From UBA4427 sp046351135 (GTDB lineage Bacteria > Myxococcota_A > UBA9160 > UBA4427): DNA of 64,000 nucleotides. Every line of letters begins with the position of its first letter. The first letter of the stretch is position 1. The position numbers and the translations under genes are program-made. The notes beneath the pieces are model-generated. The model was not told where the DNA came from, searched no databases, and saw only the letters and a program-made list of their open reading frames with translations. Below are positions 26,563-34,667 of this stretch, piece by piece. The stretch lies in assembly GCA_046351135.1 (NCBI GenBank), contig JAXLZA010000011.1, forward strand, positions 181,452 to 245,451. The letters are read 5' to 3'.

Positions 26563-27465
26563 CTAGGCGCCCGGATGCGCCCCGGTCCCGAGCAGCTCGG
26601 GCGCGAGCAGCTCGAGCGCCACGAGATCCGGGCGCGACGGATGCGCGGGGTCGAGGGCCTGGATGCAGACGTGGGTGGCGCCCGCTTCGAGATGGGCGCG
26701 CACGCCGCGCGCCATCGCCGCGACGTCGCCCCAGGCGACCAGCGCGTCGACCAGCCGATCGCTCCCGCCGCCCTCGAAGTCGCTCTCGGCGAAGCCCGCG
26801 CGCATCAGGTTCTTGCGGTAGTTCGGCAGCGAGAGGCTCCCGGCGATCGCCGCGCGCCCCCGCGTCCGCGCGCGGTCCGGATCGGTCTCCCGCAGGCATT
26901 TGTGCTCAGGGCAGATCCAGGCGCGGGGGCCCGCGAGGGTGCGCGAGCGCGCCGTGTTCGAGGGCGGTGCACAGTAGGGATGGACGCCGAGCGTCCGCTG
27001 CCCCGCCAGGGCCAGCATCTTCGGGCCGAGGGCCGCGAGCACGATCGGCGGCGTCCCGTCGAGGGCCGGCCCGCTCCAGGGCGCCGCCGCCATCGCGTCG
27101 AGATAGGCGTTCATCGTCGCGAGCGGCGGCGGATAGGCGCGCCCGAGGATGCGCGTCATCGCGGGCTCGTGGGAGACGCCGAGGCCCAGCAGGAAGCGGC
27201 CGCCCGACTGCTCGTGCAGCGTCCGCGCGGCCCCCATCGTCGCGATCGGATCGCGCAGGTGGACGTTGGCGATGCCCGTCGCGACGACGAGGCGCGTCGT
27301 CCGCGCGAGCAGCCAGCCCGCGTGCACGAGCGGATCGCGGCCGAAGGCGTCGGGGATCCACAGCGCGCCATAGCCCAGCGCCTCGATCGCGTGGGCGAAG
27401 TGGCCCGCCTCGTCGAGGGAGAGTCCGTCCGTGCGCCCCCACACGCCGATCCGTCCGATGTCCAT
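26563..27465 (-). CDS. LLM-class (F420-type) oxidoreductase, TIGR03620-like
   Basis: A 300-residue luciferase-fold protein starting GRIGVWG, with IEALGYGALWIPDAFG, VVATGIANVH, SGGRFLLGLGVSHEP and ALGPKMLAL. It is paralogous to the enzyme at 19653 (same order of blocks, ending with GGSDRLVDALVAWGD and VCIQALDP). ATG 27465 has GGGGAG 5 nt before it and lies 2 nt after the stop of the lipoprotein gene, so it is the last gene of the DUF1592/DUF1552 operon. Pairing a cytoplasmic deazaflavin enzyme with exported proteins of unknown function is unusual. Confidence 0.88.
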   Translation of the reverse strand: MDIGRIGVWGRTDGLSLDEAGHFAHAIEALGYGALWIPDAFGRDPLVHAGWLLARTTRLVVATGIANVHLRDPIATMGAARTLHEQSGGRFLLGLGVSHEPAMTRILGRAYPPPLATMNAYLDAMAAAPWSGPALDGTPPIVLAALGPKMLALAGQRTLGVHPYCAPPSNTARSRTLAGPRAWICPEHKCLRETDPDRARTRGRAAIAGSLSLPNYRKNLMRAGFAESDFEGGGSDRLVDALVAWGDVAAMARGVRAHLEAGATHVCIQALDPAHPSRPDLVALELLAPELLGTGAHPGA

Positions 27466-27467
27466 GA

Positions 27468-28658
27468 CTACTCCCCTGCTCGCTCGGCCGCGGCGAGCTG
27501 CGGCCGGATCACGAAGGCCGGCTTCGCCTCGAAATGCAGCGCCGTCGAGATCGACGTGCACCGACCGGTCGTCGGGTCCGGATGACCGTCGGCGACGCGC
27601 GGAATCGCGTGGTAGAGCCCCGCGCACATGAAGCCCCGGTTGAAGGCGGCGTTGCGGCCCTGGGGCGTCCCCCCGATCGTGTGATCGTTCATCATCGACC
27701 AGAAGTTCGCGGCGTCCCAGTAGGCACCGAGGATCCCGACGATCCGCCCCTCCCCGTCGACCTCGGCGCGGATCCGCGCGTCCCGGAGAAAGACCGCGTT
27801 GTCCTGGGTCTGCTGCTTGATCTTGAGCCTCAGATCGACGGGATCGGTCGTGAGGATTCCGTCCTCGATCCGGCCGCGGGCCCACGCGCTGTGATAGGTC
27901 GGATCGGCGTGGGCCGTGAAGCTGACCTGCTCCATCGGCTCGCCGACCGCATCGAGGGTCACCGGCGCGGCGGCCGAGAGGAGCTGGACCTCGACCGCGT
28001 CGTCGTTGCGCGGATCGTCCATTCCGGAGATCTCCATCAGGATCGCGTAGCCGCCTTCCTTGATCATCGTGTTCGCCTGGTGGAGCCGATCCATCAGGTC
28101 GTTCGGCCGATAGCCACGCACGCAGCCCATCAGGCGCCAGGCCTGGTTGTCGATCCCCGCCTCGCCGGTCGGGCTCGTGAAGTCGTCGTGGGCGCAAGCA
28201 TTCGCGCCCGCACCGTCCGCTCCGCCCGCGCCCGCCCGCGTCGACGCGATCCCGTCGAGATCGAGGCCCGCCACCTTCGCGGGCCCGTCGAGGGTGATGT
28301 AGCCGGGATCGGGCTGAGAGAGCGGGTCCTGGCACGCATCGGGCGGCAGCAGCGGATGGTCCCAGCGGATGAAGCGCCCCTCGGCCTCGCGCACGCGCTG
28401 GCGCTCGGCCATGAAGGCCTTCCACTGCTCGGGGAAGTATTCGACCTCGGTGATGTTGAGGCCGTCGGGGCACTCCCCAGGATCTTCCTTGGGAATCTCG
28501 TCGTACCAGCGAGCCATGACGTAGCCGCGGACGGCGGGCGCCTCGGCCGACCGTGCCGCGGCATCGGGTGCCGCGTCCCTTTGGCAGCCGAGCAGGACGC
28601 AGAGCACGAGCGGGACGAACCGGGCGCGCATGAAGATCCCCGCTTGCGTCGATGCCAT
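27468..28658 (-). CDS. lipoprotein of unknown function in DUF1552/DUF1592 operon
   Basis: A 396-residue exported protein. The signal peptide ends with the lipobox LLGC (Cys25), so it is probably membrane-anchored by lipid. The mature part is not recognised. It has paired cysteines (GECPDG, DACQDP, ACAHDD, MGCVRGY, FMCAGLYH, TGRCTS), suggesting disulfides, and mixed beta segments such as VEVQLLSAAAPVTL. ATG 28658 has GGAGG 7 nt upstream; a second in-frame ATG at 28631 is weaker. It follows DUF1552 by 26 nt and precedes the LLM gene by 2 nt, so it is part of that unit. No function can be assigned. Confidence 0.8.
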   Translation of the reverse strand: MASTQAGIFMRARFVPLVLCVLLGCQRDAAPDAAARSAEAPAVRGYVMARWYDEIPKEDPGECPDGLNITEVEYFPEQWKAFMAERQRVREAEGRFIRWDHPLLPPDACQDPLSQPDPGYITLDGPAKVAGLDLDGIASTRAGAGGADGAGANACAHDDFTSPTGEAGIDNQAWRLMGCVRGYRPNDLMDRLHQANTMIKEGGYAILMEISGMDDPRNDDAVEVQLLSAAAPVTLDAVGEPMEQVSFTAHADPTYHSAWARGRIEDGILTTDPVDLRLKIKQQTQDNAVFLRDARIRAEVDGEGRIVGILGAYWDAANFWSMMNDHTIGGTPQGRNAAFNRGFMCAGLYHAIPRVADGHPDPTTGRCTSISTALHFEAKPAFVIRPQLAAAERAGE

Positions 28659-28684
28659 GCCATTCCCTCCGAGCCGCGCCGCGC

Positions 28685-30037
28685 TCAAACGAGGATCTCC
28701 GAGATCGGGCGCGCCGTCTCGTTCGCCTTGAAGCCCCACTTCGCGACGGGCAGGCCCATCACCTGCTGCAGCGTCAAGCCGACCCGCGCCGTCGTCTCGC
28801 CGGCGCCGCGGACGTGGAGGCCGTTCCGGATGCGGCCACCGGCGGTGCCCGCGAGCATGATCGGCAGGCCCGAGACGCTGTGGCTGTTCGCGTCCGAGGT
28901 CTCGGAATGACAGAGGACGACGGTCTGGTCGAGGAGCGTCCCGTCCCCCTCGCGCACCGACGCGAGGATCTCCACGAAGGTCGCCCACGCCTCCATGCTG
29001 CGCATCACGAACTGCGTCGCCTTGGGCTGGTAGCCGAGCTTCGGATCCTTCGCTTCCTCGTGGGTCAGCGTGTGGTGCGTGTCGGGGCTGCCGGCGGTGT
29101 GGAGACCCGAGGCGCCGGCGGAGAAGACGACGTTGAAGACGCGCGTCTGGTCGCAGGCGAGCGCGAGAGCGAGGACCCGGGCCATCGCTTCGTGATTGCG
29201 CACGACGTGGTCGACGTCCTGGGAGGGTTGCACGGCGCCCGGCTGCTCCGGGACGCGACAGGCCTCGAGGGGCGGCGGCGCCGAGAGCTGGAGCTCGAGC
29301 TGGCGCTCGAGCTGACGCAGCGCCGTGAAGTATTCGTCGAGGCGCGCGCGATCGGCCTGACCGAGCTGCTTCTCGACCCGGGCGCGATCCTCGGCGACCA
29401 GGGACAGGACGCTCTTGCGCAGGAGGACCCGGGGATCCGGCTCGAACTCCCCCGCGTTCGGATCCGTGAAGCCCGGGCCGAAGACGCGGAGATACAGCGA
29501 GAGGGCCGTCGGCTCCGCCGGATTGATCGCGCTCTCGCTGCGGCGGCTGTAGCTGTCCTTCGGCAGGCCGTGGGCCGCCATCTCGAGGGAACGGAAGCGG
29601 GTCGAGCCGCCGATCGCGTCGGAGATCAGGACGTCGACGGTCGGGCCGTCGTTCTCGGTCGTCGTCGCCGGGGCACCGCCGGTCAGGGTGCCGATCACGC
29701 CGGTGCGGTGGACGTGGTTGGTCTCGCCGGCGAGCAGCACGCTGAAGCCGCTCAGCACGCTGACGTGCGGGCGCACCTTCTCGATCGGCATCAGCTCGGG
29801 CGTCAGCGCGAACCCGGCCCCTTCTTCTTTCGGATTCCAGCGATGGGGGTTCATTCCGCAGCCGTAGAACCAGGTCCCGAAGCGCCGCGGCAGCGGCGCG
29901 CCCGTCGCGGCGAGAGCGTCGCCGTTCCCGTTCAGGAAGATCTCGAGATAGGGAAGACCGACGGAGAGCCCCGCCCCCGCGATCGCGCCCCGCAAGGATC
30001 GTTCGAGCAGACGCCGGCGCGTGATCCGAAGGCTCAT
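28685..30037 (-). CDS. DUF1552 domain protein
   Basis: A 450-residue protein. The N-terminus has an Arg pair (RRRLLERS) before a hydrophobic stretch, resembling a twin-arginine signal. The body shows DUF1552 landmarks: FGTWFYGCGMNPHRWNP, LSGFSVLLAGETNHVHRTG, ALALACDQTRVF, DTHHTLTHEE and VVLCHSETSDANSHSVSGLPIMLAG. The latter resemble the late part of sulfatase/DUF1501-like folds. DUF1552 proteins are almost always encoded with DUF1592 proteins in myxobacteria, planctomycetes and Verrucomicrobia, and their role is unknown. ATG 30037 has CAGGAG 5 nt upstream and overlaps the DUF1592 stop (ATGA). Confidence 0.92.
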   Translation of the reverse strand: MSLRITRRRLLERSLRGAIAGAGLSVGLPYLEIFLNGNGDALAATGAPLPRRFGTWFYGCGMNPHRWNPKEEGAGFALTPELMPIEKVRPHVSVLSGFSVLLAGETNHVHRTGVIGTLTGGAPATTTENDGPTVDVLISDAIGGSTRFRSLEMAAHGLPKDSYSRRSESAINPAEPTALSLYLRVFGPGFTDPNAGEFEPDPRVLLRKSVLSLVAEDRARVEKQLGQADRARLDEYFTALRQLERQLELQLSAPPPLEACRVPEQPGAVQPSQDVDHVVRNHEAMARVLALALACDQTRVFNVVFSAGASGLHTAGSPDTHHTLTHEEAKDPKLGYQPKATQFVMRSMEAWATFVEILASVREGDGTLLDQTVVLCHSETSDANSHSVSGLPIMLAGTAGGRIRNGLHVRGAGETTARVGLTLQQVMGLPVAKWGFKANETARPISEILV

Positions 30038-31668
30038 GATCGCTCCTGCCCTTCCCCGGCCGGCGGCGTCGCCGTCTGGAAGGCCGGGGACAGCACGATC
30101 GCCCGCATCAACGGGGCGATCCGATGGCCCTCGGCCTCGAAGCGCCGCTCGAGATGGCGCAGCAACGGGCGCTCCTCGAGCGTCGCGACCCGCCCCACCG
30201 CATAACGATAGGCGTTCTCGACCAGGCAGGCCGGGATCAGCGGGCTCTCGGCCAGCGCCCCGCCGAGCGATGCAGCATCCGCGAACGACCGCCCGTCGAG
30301 ATCCCCGCTCGGGTCGATCGGGGCCCCGTTCTCGGTGCTCCGGACCCGCCCGAGGCCGTCGAACTGCTCGAGTCCGAGGCCGATCGGGTCGGTCAGCTTG
30401 TGGCAGTTGCGGCAGGTCGCGTGGGTCGCGTGGACCTCGAGCCGATCCCGGGCGGTCCGGAGCTTCGGATCGTCGTCGGCATTGAAGAGGCCGAAGTCGA
30501 CGTCCGCGGGTGCCGGCGGGACGCTCTGGCAAAGGAGCGCCTCGCGCAGGAAGAGTCCGCGCAGCGTCGGCGAGCTGCGCCCCGGGTGGGCGTTCAGCAT
30601 GTTGAAGCTCGCGTGGCCGAGCAGGCCCGCGCGCGGCCCCGAGGCCGGGAGCTCGACCGCTTCCCAGCCCGTCTCCGTCCGGACCGGCAGCGCATAGACC
30701 GGTCCGAGGGTCCGGGTCATGAAGGTGCGGCGCGTCGTGAAGAGCGCGCGATAGTCGCCGTCCCGGGCGACCAGGTGGTCGACGACGGTGCGCAGCGTCT
30801 GCTCGCGAGCATCGGCGGCGACCTTCGCACTGAACATCGGATAGCGGATCGGGTCCTTGCCGAGCTCGTCGAAGGCGTCGAACTGGAAGAGATCGTCGAA
30901 GAAGGCGCGCACCCCCGCCTCGAAGCGCGGCGAGGCGAGCATCCGATCGACCTCCCGCGCGAGCGCCTCGGGATCGGAGAGCGCCCCCGCAGCCACGCGC
31001 CCGAGCAGCGCGTCGTCGGGGCCCGCGTTCCAGAGCAGGAAGGAGAGGCGCGAAGCGAGGGAGGCTTCGGTCAGGCGAAGCGGCTCCCCCGCCGAGGCCC
31101 CGGCCTCCACCGCCTCGATCCGGAACAGGAAGTCCGGCGCGACGAGCAGGCTCGTGACGATGAACTCGACGCCGGCGTAGAAGTCCGAGAGCTGCGTCGT
31201 CGCGCGGCCGGCGGCGGCGACGCGCGTCGTGATCTCCGCTTCCTCGAGGGGCCGGCGCAGCAGACGCGGTCCGATGCGCCGCAGCAGCGCCTCGCTGCAG
31301 GCGTCGTCCGGGGCCTTCGCGTCCTGCGGCCGACAGGGCAGCACGCGATCGCGCAGGGGCTCCGCGACGACCTGTCGCGCGACTTCGCGAGCCATGCCCT
31401 CGTACTGCTCGAAGCCGCTCGGCGTGATCGTCACGAAGGCGCTCGACACCGCGATCAATCCGTCGCGGCGTCCATCGGGCTCGAAGCGCCCCGCGATCTC
31501 GATCTCCGGCCCGAAGACGTCGGCGATGGCGGCGCGGTACTGCGCCTCCGTCAGCCGGCGCATCGCCACCGGCCCGCCCGCGACCGCGGGCGTCTCCCCG
31601 GTGCCGCATCCCGTCTGGATCATCACCAGGCCGAACGCGAGCGCGATCGCGCGCGCGACCGCGCTCAC
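30034..31668 (-). CDS. DUF1592/DUF1588/DUF1585 c-haem-motif protein
   Basis: A 544-residue exported protein with the multi-DUF arrangement found with DUF1552. It has an MRRLTEAQYRAAIADVFG start, a RIGPRLLRRPLEEAEI block, DUF1592 (LLVAPDFLFRIE, ASRLSFLLWNAGPDDALL), then DUF1588 with a CRNCH site (Cys419, Cys422, His423) in CHKLTDPIGLGLEQFD, and DUF1585 at the end (ACLVENAYRYAVGR). CxxCH is a covalent haem c motif, so a periplasmic redox role is plausible. GTG 31668 overlaps the upstream membrane-protein stop (GTGA). The N-terminus is hydrophobic and ends in TGC, a possible lipidation site. Confidence 0.9.
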   Translation of the reverse strand: MSAVARAIALAFGLVMIQTGCGTGETPAVAGGPVAMRRLTEAQYRAAIADVFGPEIEIAGRFEPDGRRDGLIAVSSAFVTITPSGFEQYEGMAREVARQVVAEPLRDRVLPCRPQDAKAPDDACSEALLRRIGPRLLRRPLEEAEITTRVAAAGRATTQLSDFYAGVEFIVTSLLVAPDFLFRIEAVEAGASAGEPLRLTEASLASRLSFLLWNAGPDDALLGRVAAGALSDPEALAREVDRMLASPRFEAGVRAFFDDLFQFDAFDELGKDPIRYPMFSAKVAADAREQTLRTVVDHLVARDGDYRALFTTRRTFMTRTLGPVYALPVRTETGWEAVELPASGPRAGLLGHASFNMLNAHPGRSSPTLRGLFLREALLCQSVPPAPADVDFGLFNADDDPKLRTARDRLEVHATHATCRNCHKLTDPIGLGLEQFDGLGRVRSTENGAPIDPSGDLDGRSFADAASLGGALAESPLIPACLVENAYRYAVGRVATLEERPLLRHLERRFEAEGHRIAPLMRAIVLSPAFQTATPPAGEGQERS

Positions 31669-32174
31669 CGGATCCGCCCCGGCACGTCGTGGACCGGCGG
31701 ATTCGAGGTCCGCAGCTCGACGTGGCGGATCTTGCCCCCCGCCTCGGCGACGACGACGCCGCCCGCGAGGGCGACCACCGACGTCGCGAGCACGAGCCCG
31801 CCCAGGCGCCGACGCCAGGCGAGCCGCCGGGCTCCGATCGCGAGGGCGGCGGCGGCGAGCGCCGCATTGGCCGGGAGCAGTCGGCCCCAGCGCTCGGCGA
31901 CGAAGGCGTGATGATCGAGCCAGCCCTGGCCATGGCCGTCGAGCTGGTCGAAGAGCTGCGGATAGGCCGCGTCCCCGGTCTGGAGCACCGCGATCGCCGA
32001 GCCCGAGGTGAGCAGGCAGAGCACGAGCCCGAGCCCGATCGAAGCCCAGCGATCCTCGAAGACGCCCCAACCGAGCACGCACGCGGAGACGGCGAGTCCG
32101 GTGATCGGGAGATGGTTCAGCAGGAGGTGCCGATAGGCGGGATTCTCGGCGAGCTCGATCCAGAATTCGGTCAA
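31665..32174 (-). CDS. four-helix membrane protein heading the DUF1592/DUF1552 operon
   Basis: A 169-residue integral membrane protein with about four hydrophobic helices: LLLNHLPITGLAVSACVLGW, IGLGLVLCLLTSGSAIAVL, ANAALAAAALAIG and GGLVLATSVVALAGGVVV. A His-rich loop (DHHAFVAERW) lies between helices 2 and 3, and NHLP is in helix 1. These could be haem or metal ligands, as in DUF2231-like or b-type electron carriers, but this is a guess. No ATG is in place; TTG 32174 is the start because AAGGAG sits exactly 6 nt before it. Its stop overlaps the GTG of the DUF1592 gene by 4 nt. Confidence 0.78.
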   Translation of the reverse strand: MTEFWIELAENPAYRHLLLNHLPITGLAVSACVLGWGVFEDRWASIGLGLVLCLLTSGSAIAVLQTGDAAYPQLFDQLDGHGQGWLDHHAFVAERWGRLLPANAALAAAALAIGARRLAWRRRLGGLVLATSVVALAGGVVVAEAGGKIRHVELRTSNPPVHDVPGRIR

Positions 32175-32359
32175 CGTCGTCTCCTTCCCGCACGACCGGG
32201 GTCGGTCGGAAGCTAGCCGAACGGGCCCGCCTCCGTCGCCGCCCCGGCGAGCCCGTTCCGGCCCCCGCGTGGCCGAGCCGGTGCTCCCGACACCGCCCCG
32301 CCACAGAAGAAAGCGCGCACGCACGCAGCGTCGGGGCGGACCGAATCTCCCCGACGCGG

Positions 32360-32365
32360 TACAGT
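32360..32365 (+). promoter_or_regulatory. candidate -10 giving a leaderless transcript
   Basis: TACAGT ends 10 nt before ATG 32376. Transcription would start within a few bases of the ATG, and no ribosome site precedes that ATG, so the mRNA may be leaderless. No -35 is evident. Confidence 0.35.
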
Positions 32366-32375
32366 CCGCGCCCGC

Positions 32376-33461
32376 ATGGCCACCACCGACCTCCCGACCC
32401 TCGAGTTCGTCGCCCGGAACTTCCGCAACTTCAACGCGCGCGCGACCCGCGACGCGCTCTTCGCCTACTGGGACCACGTCAAGCCCGGCGGCGGGAAGAG
32501 CGGCGCAAAGGGGGCTTCGAAGAGCGGCGGCCGCATGTACTGGGCCGTCGCCGGCGCGATGTCCTCGGCCCAGCTCGGCATCAGTCTCGCCCCGGCGATC
32601 CGCGCGGGCCTGATCCACGGGCTCTCGGTGACCGGCGCGAATCTCGAGGAGAGCCTCTTCCGCCTCGTCGCCCACCACAGCTACAAGGACTTCCCCGACT
32701 ACCGCTACTTCCAGAAGGCGGACGACACGAAGATCCTCGAAGACCGCATGCGCCGGGTCACCGACACGAGCATTCCCGAGGACGAGGCCTTCCGCGCCGT
32801 CGAGAAGATCCTGGTCCCGATGTGGCTCGAGGCGACGAAGAAGGGCGAGCGCCGCTTCTGGCACGAGTACTTCTACGACCTCGTGCTGCGGCTCCCGAAG
32901 AAGCTCTACGAGGGCAACCCGGCGGAGTGCTGGCTGCTCGCCGCCGCCGAGGCGAAGCTCCCGATCGTCGTCCCCGGCCACGAGGACTCGACCTTCGGCA
33001 ACATCTTCGCGTCCCACGTGAAGACCGGCGAGTGCGACGCGCGCATCGTGAAATCGGGCATCGAGTACATGGCCCAGCTCTACGACGACTACGCAGTGCT
33101 CTCGCAGGGCAAGGGCGTCGGCTTCTTCCAGATCGGCGGCGGCATCGCCGGCGACTTCCCGATCTGCGTGGTGCCGTCGATCAAGTACGACCTGCAGAAG
33201 CCGGTGAAGCCCTGGGCCTACTTCTGCCAGATCTCGGACTCGACGACGTCCTACGGCTCCTATTCCGGCGCGACGCCCAACGAGAAGATCACCTGGGACA
33301 AGCTGACCGAGGACACGCCGATGTTCGTCATCGAATCGGACGCGACGATCGTGGCGCCGCTCATGCTCCAGGCACTGCTCGAGTGTCGCGCGAATCCGAA
33401 GGCGGCCGACGCGATCATCCAGCGCTCGCGGGCGGAGACGAAGAAGTCCCGGGCGCGCTAG
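32376..33461 (+). CDS. deoxyhypusine-synthase-like enzyme
   Basis: A 361-residue homologue of deoxyhypusine synthase. Family features are GGGxxSG-type loops near the start, YWAVAGAMSSAQLGIS, LIHGLSVTGANLEES, IVVPGHEDSTFGN, FFQIGGGIAGDF and GATPNEKITWDKL. Lys309 in WDKL aligns with the catalytic lysine of eukaryotic DHS (WGKI), so the aminobutyl-transfer chemistry from spermidine may be kept. Bacteria lack eIF5A, and bacterial members are thought to act in polyamine metabolism (homospermidine synthase-like). A Gly/Lys/Ser insertion follows residue 28. No ribosome site is visible. The stop shares a CTAG with the convergent SGNH gene. Confidence 0.9.
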   Translation: MATTDLPTLEFVARNFRNFNARATRDALFAYWDHVKPGGGKSGAKGASKSGGRMYWAVAGAMSSAQLGISLAPAIRAGLIHGLSVTGANLEESLFRLVAHHSYKDFPDYRYFQKADDTKILEDRMRRVTDTSIPEDEAFRAVEKILVPMWLEATKKGERRFWHEYFYDLVLRLPKKLYEGNPAECWLLAAAEAKLPIVVPGHEDSTFGNIFASHVKTGECDARIVKSGIEYMAQLYDDYAVLSQGKGVGFFQIGGGIAGDFPICVVPSIKYDLQKPVKPWAYFCQISDSTTSYGSYSGATPNEKITWDKLTEDTPMFVIESDATIVAPLMLQALLECRANPKAADAIIQRSRAETKKSRAR

Positions 33462-34660
33462 AGCCCGGGCCCGACCGGGCTGCTCGACGGCTCGCCGCTC
33501 GGGCGGTCGCTCGTGCCCGTTCGCTCCGCCGCGCGGCGCGCGAGGATCGGCGAGACGATCTCGCTGATCCGCTTGGCCATCCGCTCGTTGCCGTTCTCGG
33601 TGACGTGGCAGGGGCCGGTGTAGATGAACTCGTCGCCGTCGAAGGCGTCGGTCGCGTCGTGGATCCAGTCGGCGCCGGAGACGGCGATCTTCTCCTTCAG
33701 CTTCGGATAGACGAGCTTGTGGTCGATGCCGCGGCCGAGCTTGTTCGGGTTCGACTGGGCCGTCGCGTAGTCGTCGAGGGAGAAGCTGTCGTCGGCGAGG
33801 TGCGAGAGGTTCGGGCTTCCGATCGCGGCGACGGGCTGCAGGATGGCGACGAATTCGGCACCCGCGAGCGCCGCCACCGCCCGGGCCGTCCGCCAGTTGG
33901 CCAGCGTCATCGCCGCGACCCGGTCGCCGTAGCTCGGATCCTCCATGCAGCGCGAGGTCTCGACCGTGAGCCGCCCGGCCGCCTTGCGCAGGTCCTGGAC
34001 GAGGAGACGGAGGCCGCTCGTGAAGACCTGGAAGACGAGGGGCCCCGGCTCGACCAGCGCCGCGAGCTGAGCCTGGCGGCCGTGGCCCGTCAGGTCGACG
34101 TCCCGGCGGCAGAGCTCGCGGACGTCGTTGTAGCCGTCGTAGAAGACGACGAGATCGACCGGCTCGCCGAGATGCACGAGGCTCTCGAGGCGCTCGAGCT
34201 CCTGGCGGCTGTAGTAGCCGGACTCGCCGTGGTTGTGGACGGTCCAGTCCGGGTGGAGCGCGTTGAAGAGCGCGGGGATCGTGTGGTCGTCGTCGACGCC
34301 GGTGCCCCAGGTCGTCGAGCCGCCGAAGAAGCGGACGACGCCGCGCTCGCCCTTCCCCGGCGCGCGATGGACGCGATCCCCCGCCTCGTCGACGTTCACC
34401 GTCTCGCCGCGGAACGGCTTGCGCTTCCACTCGACGAACGGCACGTAGCGGGTCCCGAGCTTGCGGGTCTCGGCGAAGATCTTCCGCGAGTGGTCCTTGT
34501 CGACGTAGTTGGGCAGGTCGACCCGCTCGTCGGCCTTCTCCTTGCGGTCGCTCCACCAGTCGGAGAGGTCGTAGATCCCCGCCGTGATCGCGTTCGCGAC
34601 CAGCAGGAGCAGCAGGAAGACCGCGACGTTGCCGGCGACGAGCCGGAGCAGACGACCCAC
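33458..34660 (-). CDS. membrane-anchored SGNH/GDSL-type hydrolase
   Basis: A 400-residue protein with one N-terminal membrane helix (VAVFLLLLLVANAI) and a periplasmic SGNH domain. Block I is FFGGSTTWGTG (Ser nucleophile in GGST), followed by FYDGYNDV with the Asn of block III, and CHVTENGNERMA with the late His. SGNH proteins are esterases or O-acyl transferases acting on polysaccharides or lipids. GTG 34660 is the likely start, 7 nt after the stop of the 2OG-oxygenase gene, without a clear ribosome site. It is the last gene of the TRL / 2OG / SGNH unit. Its TAG stop overlaps the DHS-like stop by 3 nt (33459-33461) within a shared CTAG. Confidence 0.85.
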   Translation of the reverse strand: MGRLLRLVAGNVAVFLLLLLVANAITAGIYDLSDWWSDRKEKADERVDLPNYVDKDHSRKIFAETRKLGTRYVPFVEWKRKPFRGETVNVDEAGDRVHRAPGKGERGVVRFFGGSTTWGTGVDDDHTIPALFNALHPDWTVHNHGESGYYSRQELERLESLVHLGEPVDLVVFYDGYNDVRELCRRDVDLTGHGRQAQLAALVEPGPLVFQVFTSGLRLLVQDLRKAAGRLTVETSRCMEDPSYGDRVAAMTLANWRTARAVAALAGAEFVAILQPVAAIGSPNLSHLADDSFSLDDYATAQSNPNKLGRGIDHKLVYPKLKEKIAVSGADWIHDATDAFDGDEFIYTGPCHVTENGNERMAKRISEIVSPILARRAAERTGTSDRPSGEPSSSPVGPGL

Positions 34661-34667
34661 CCCGGGC

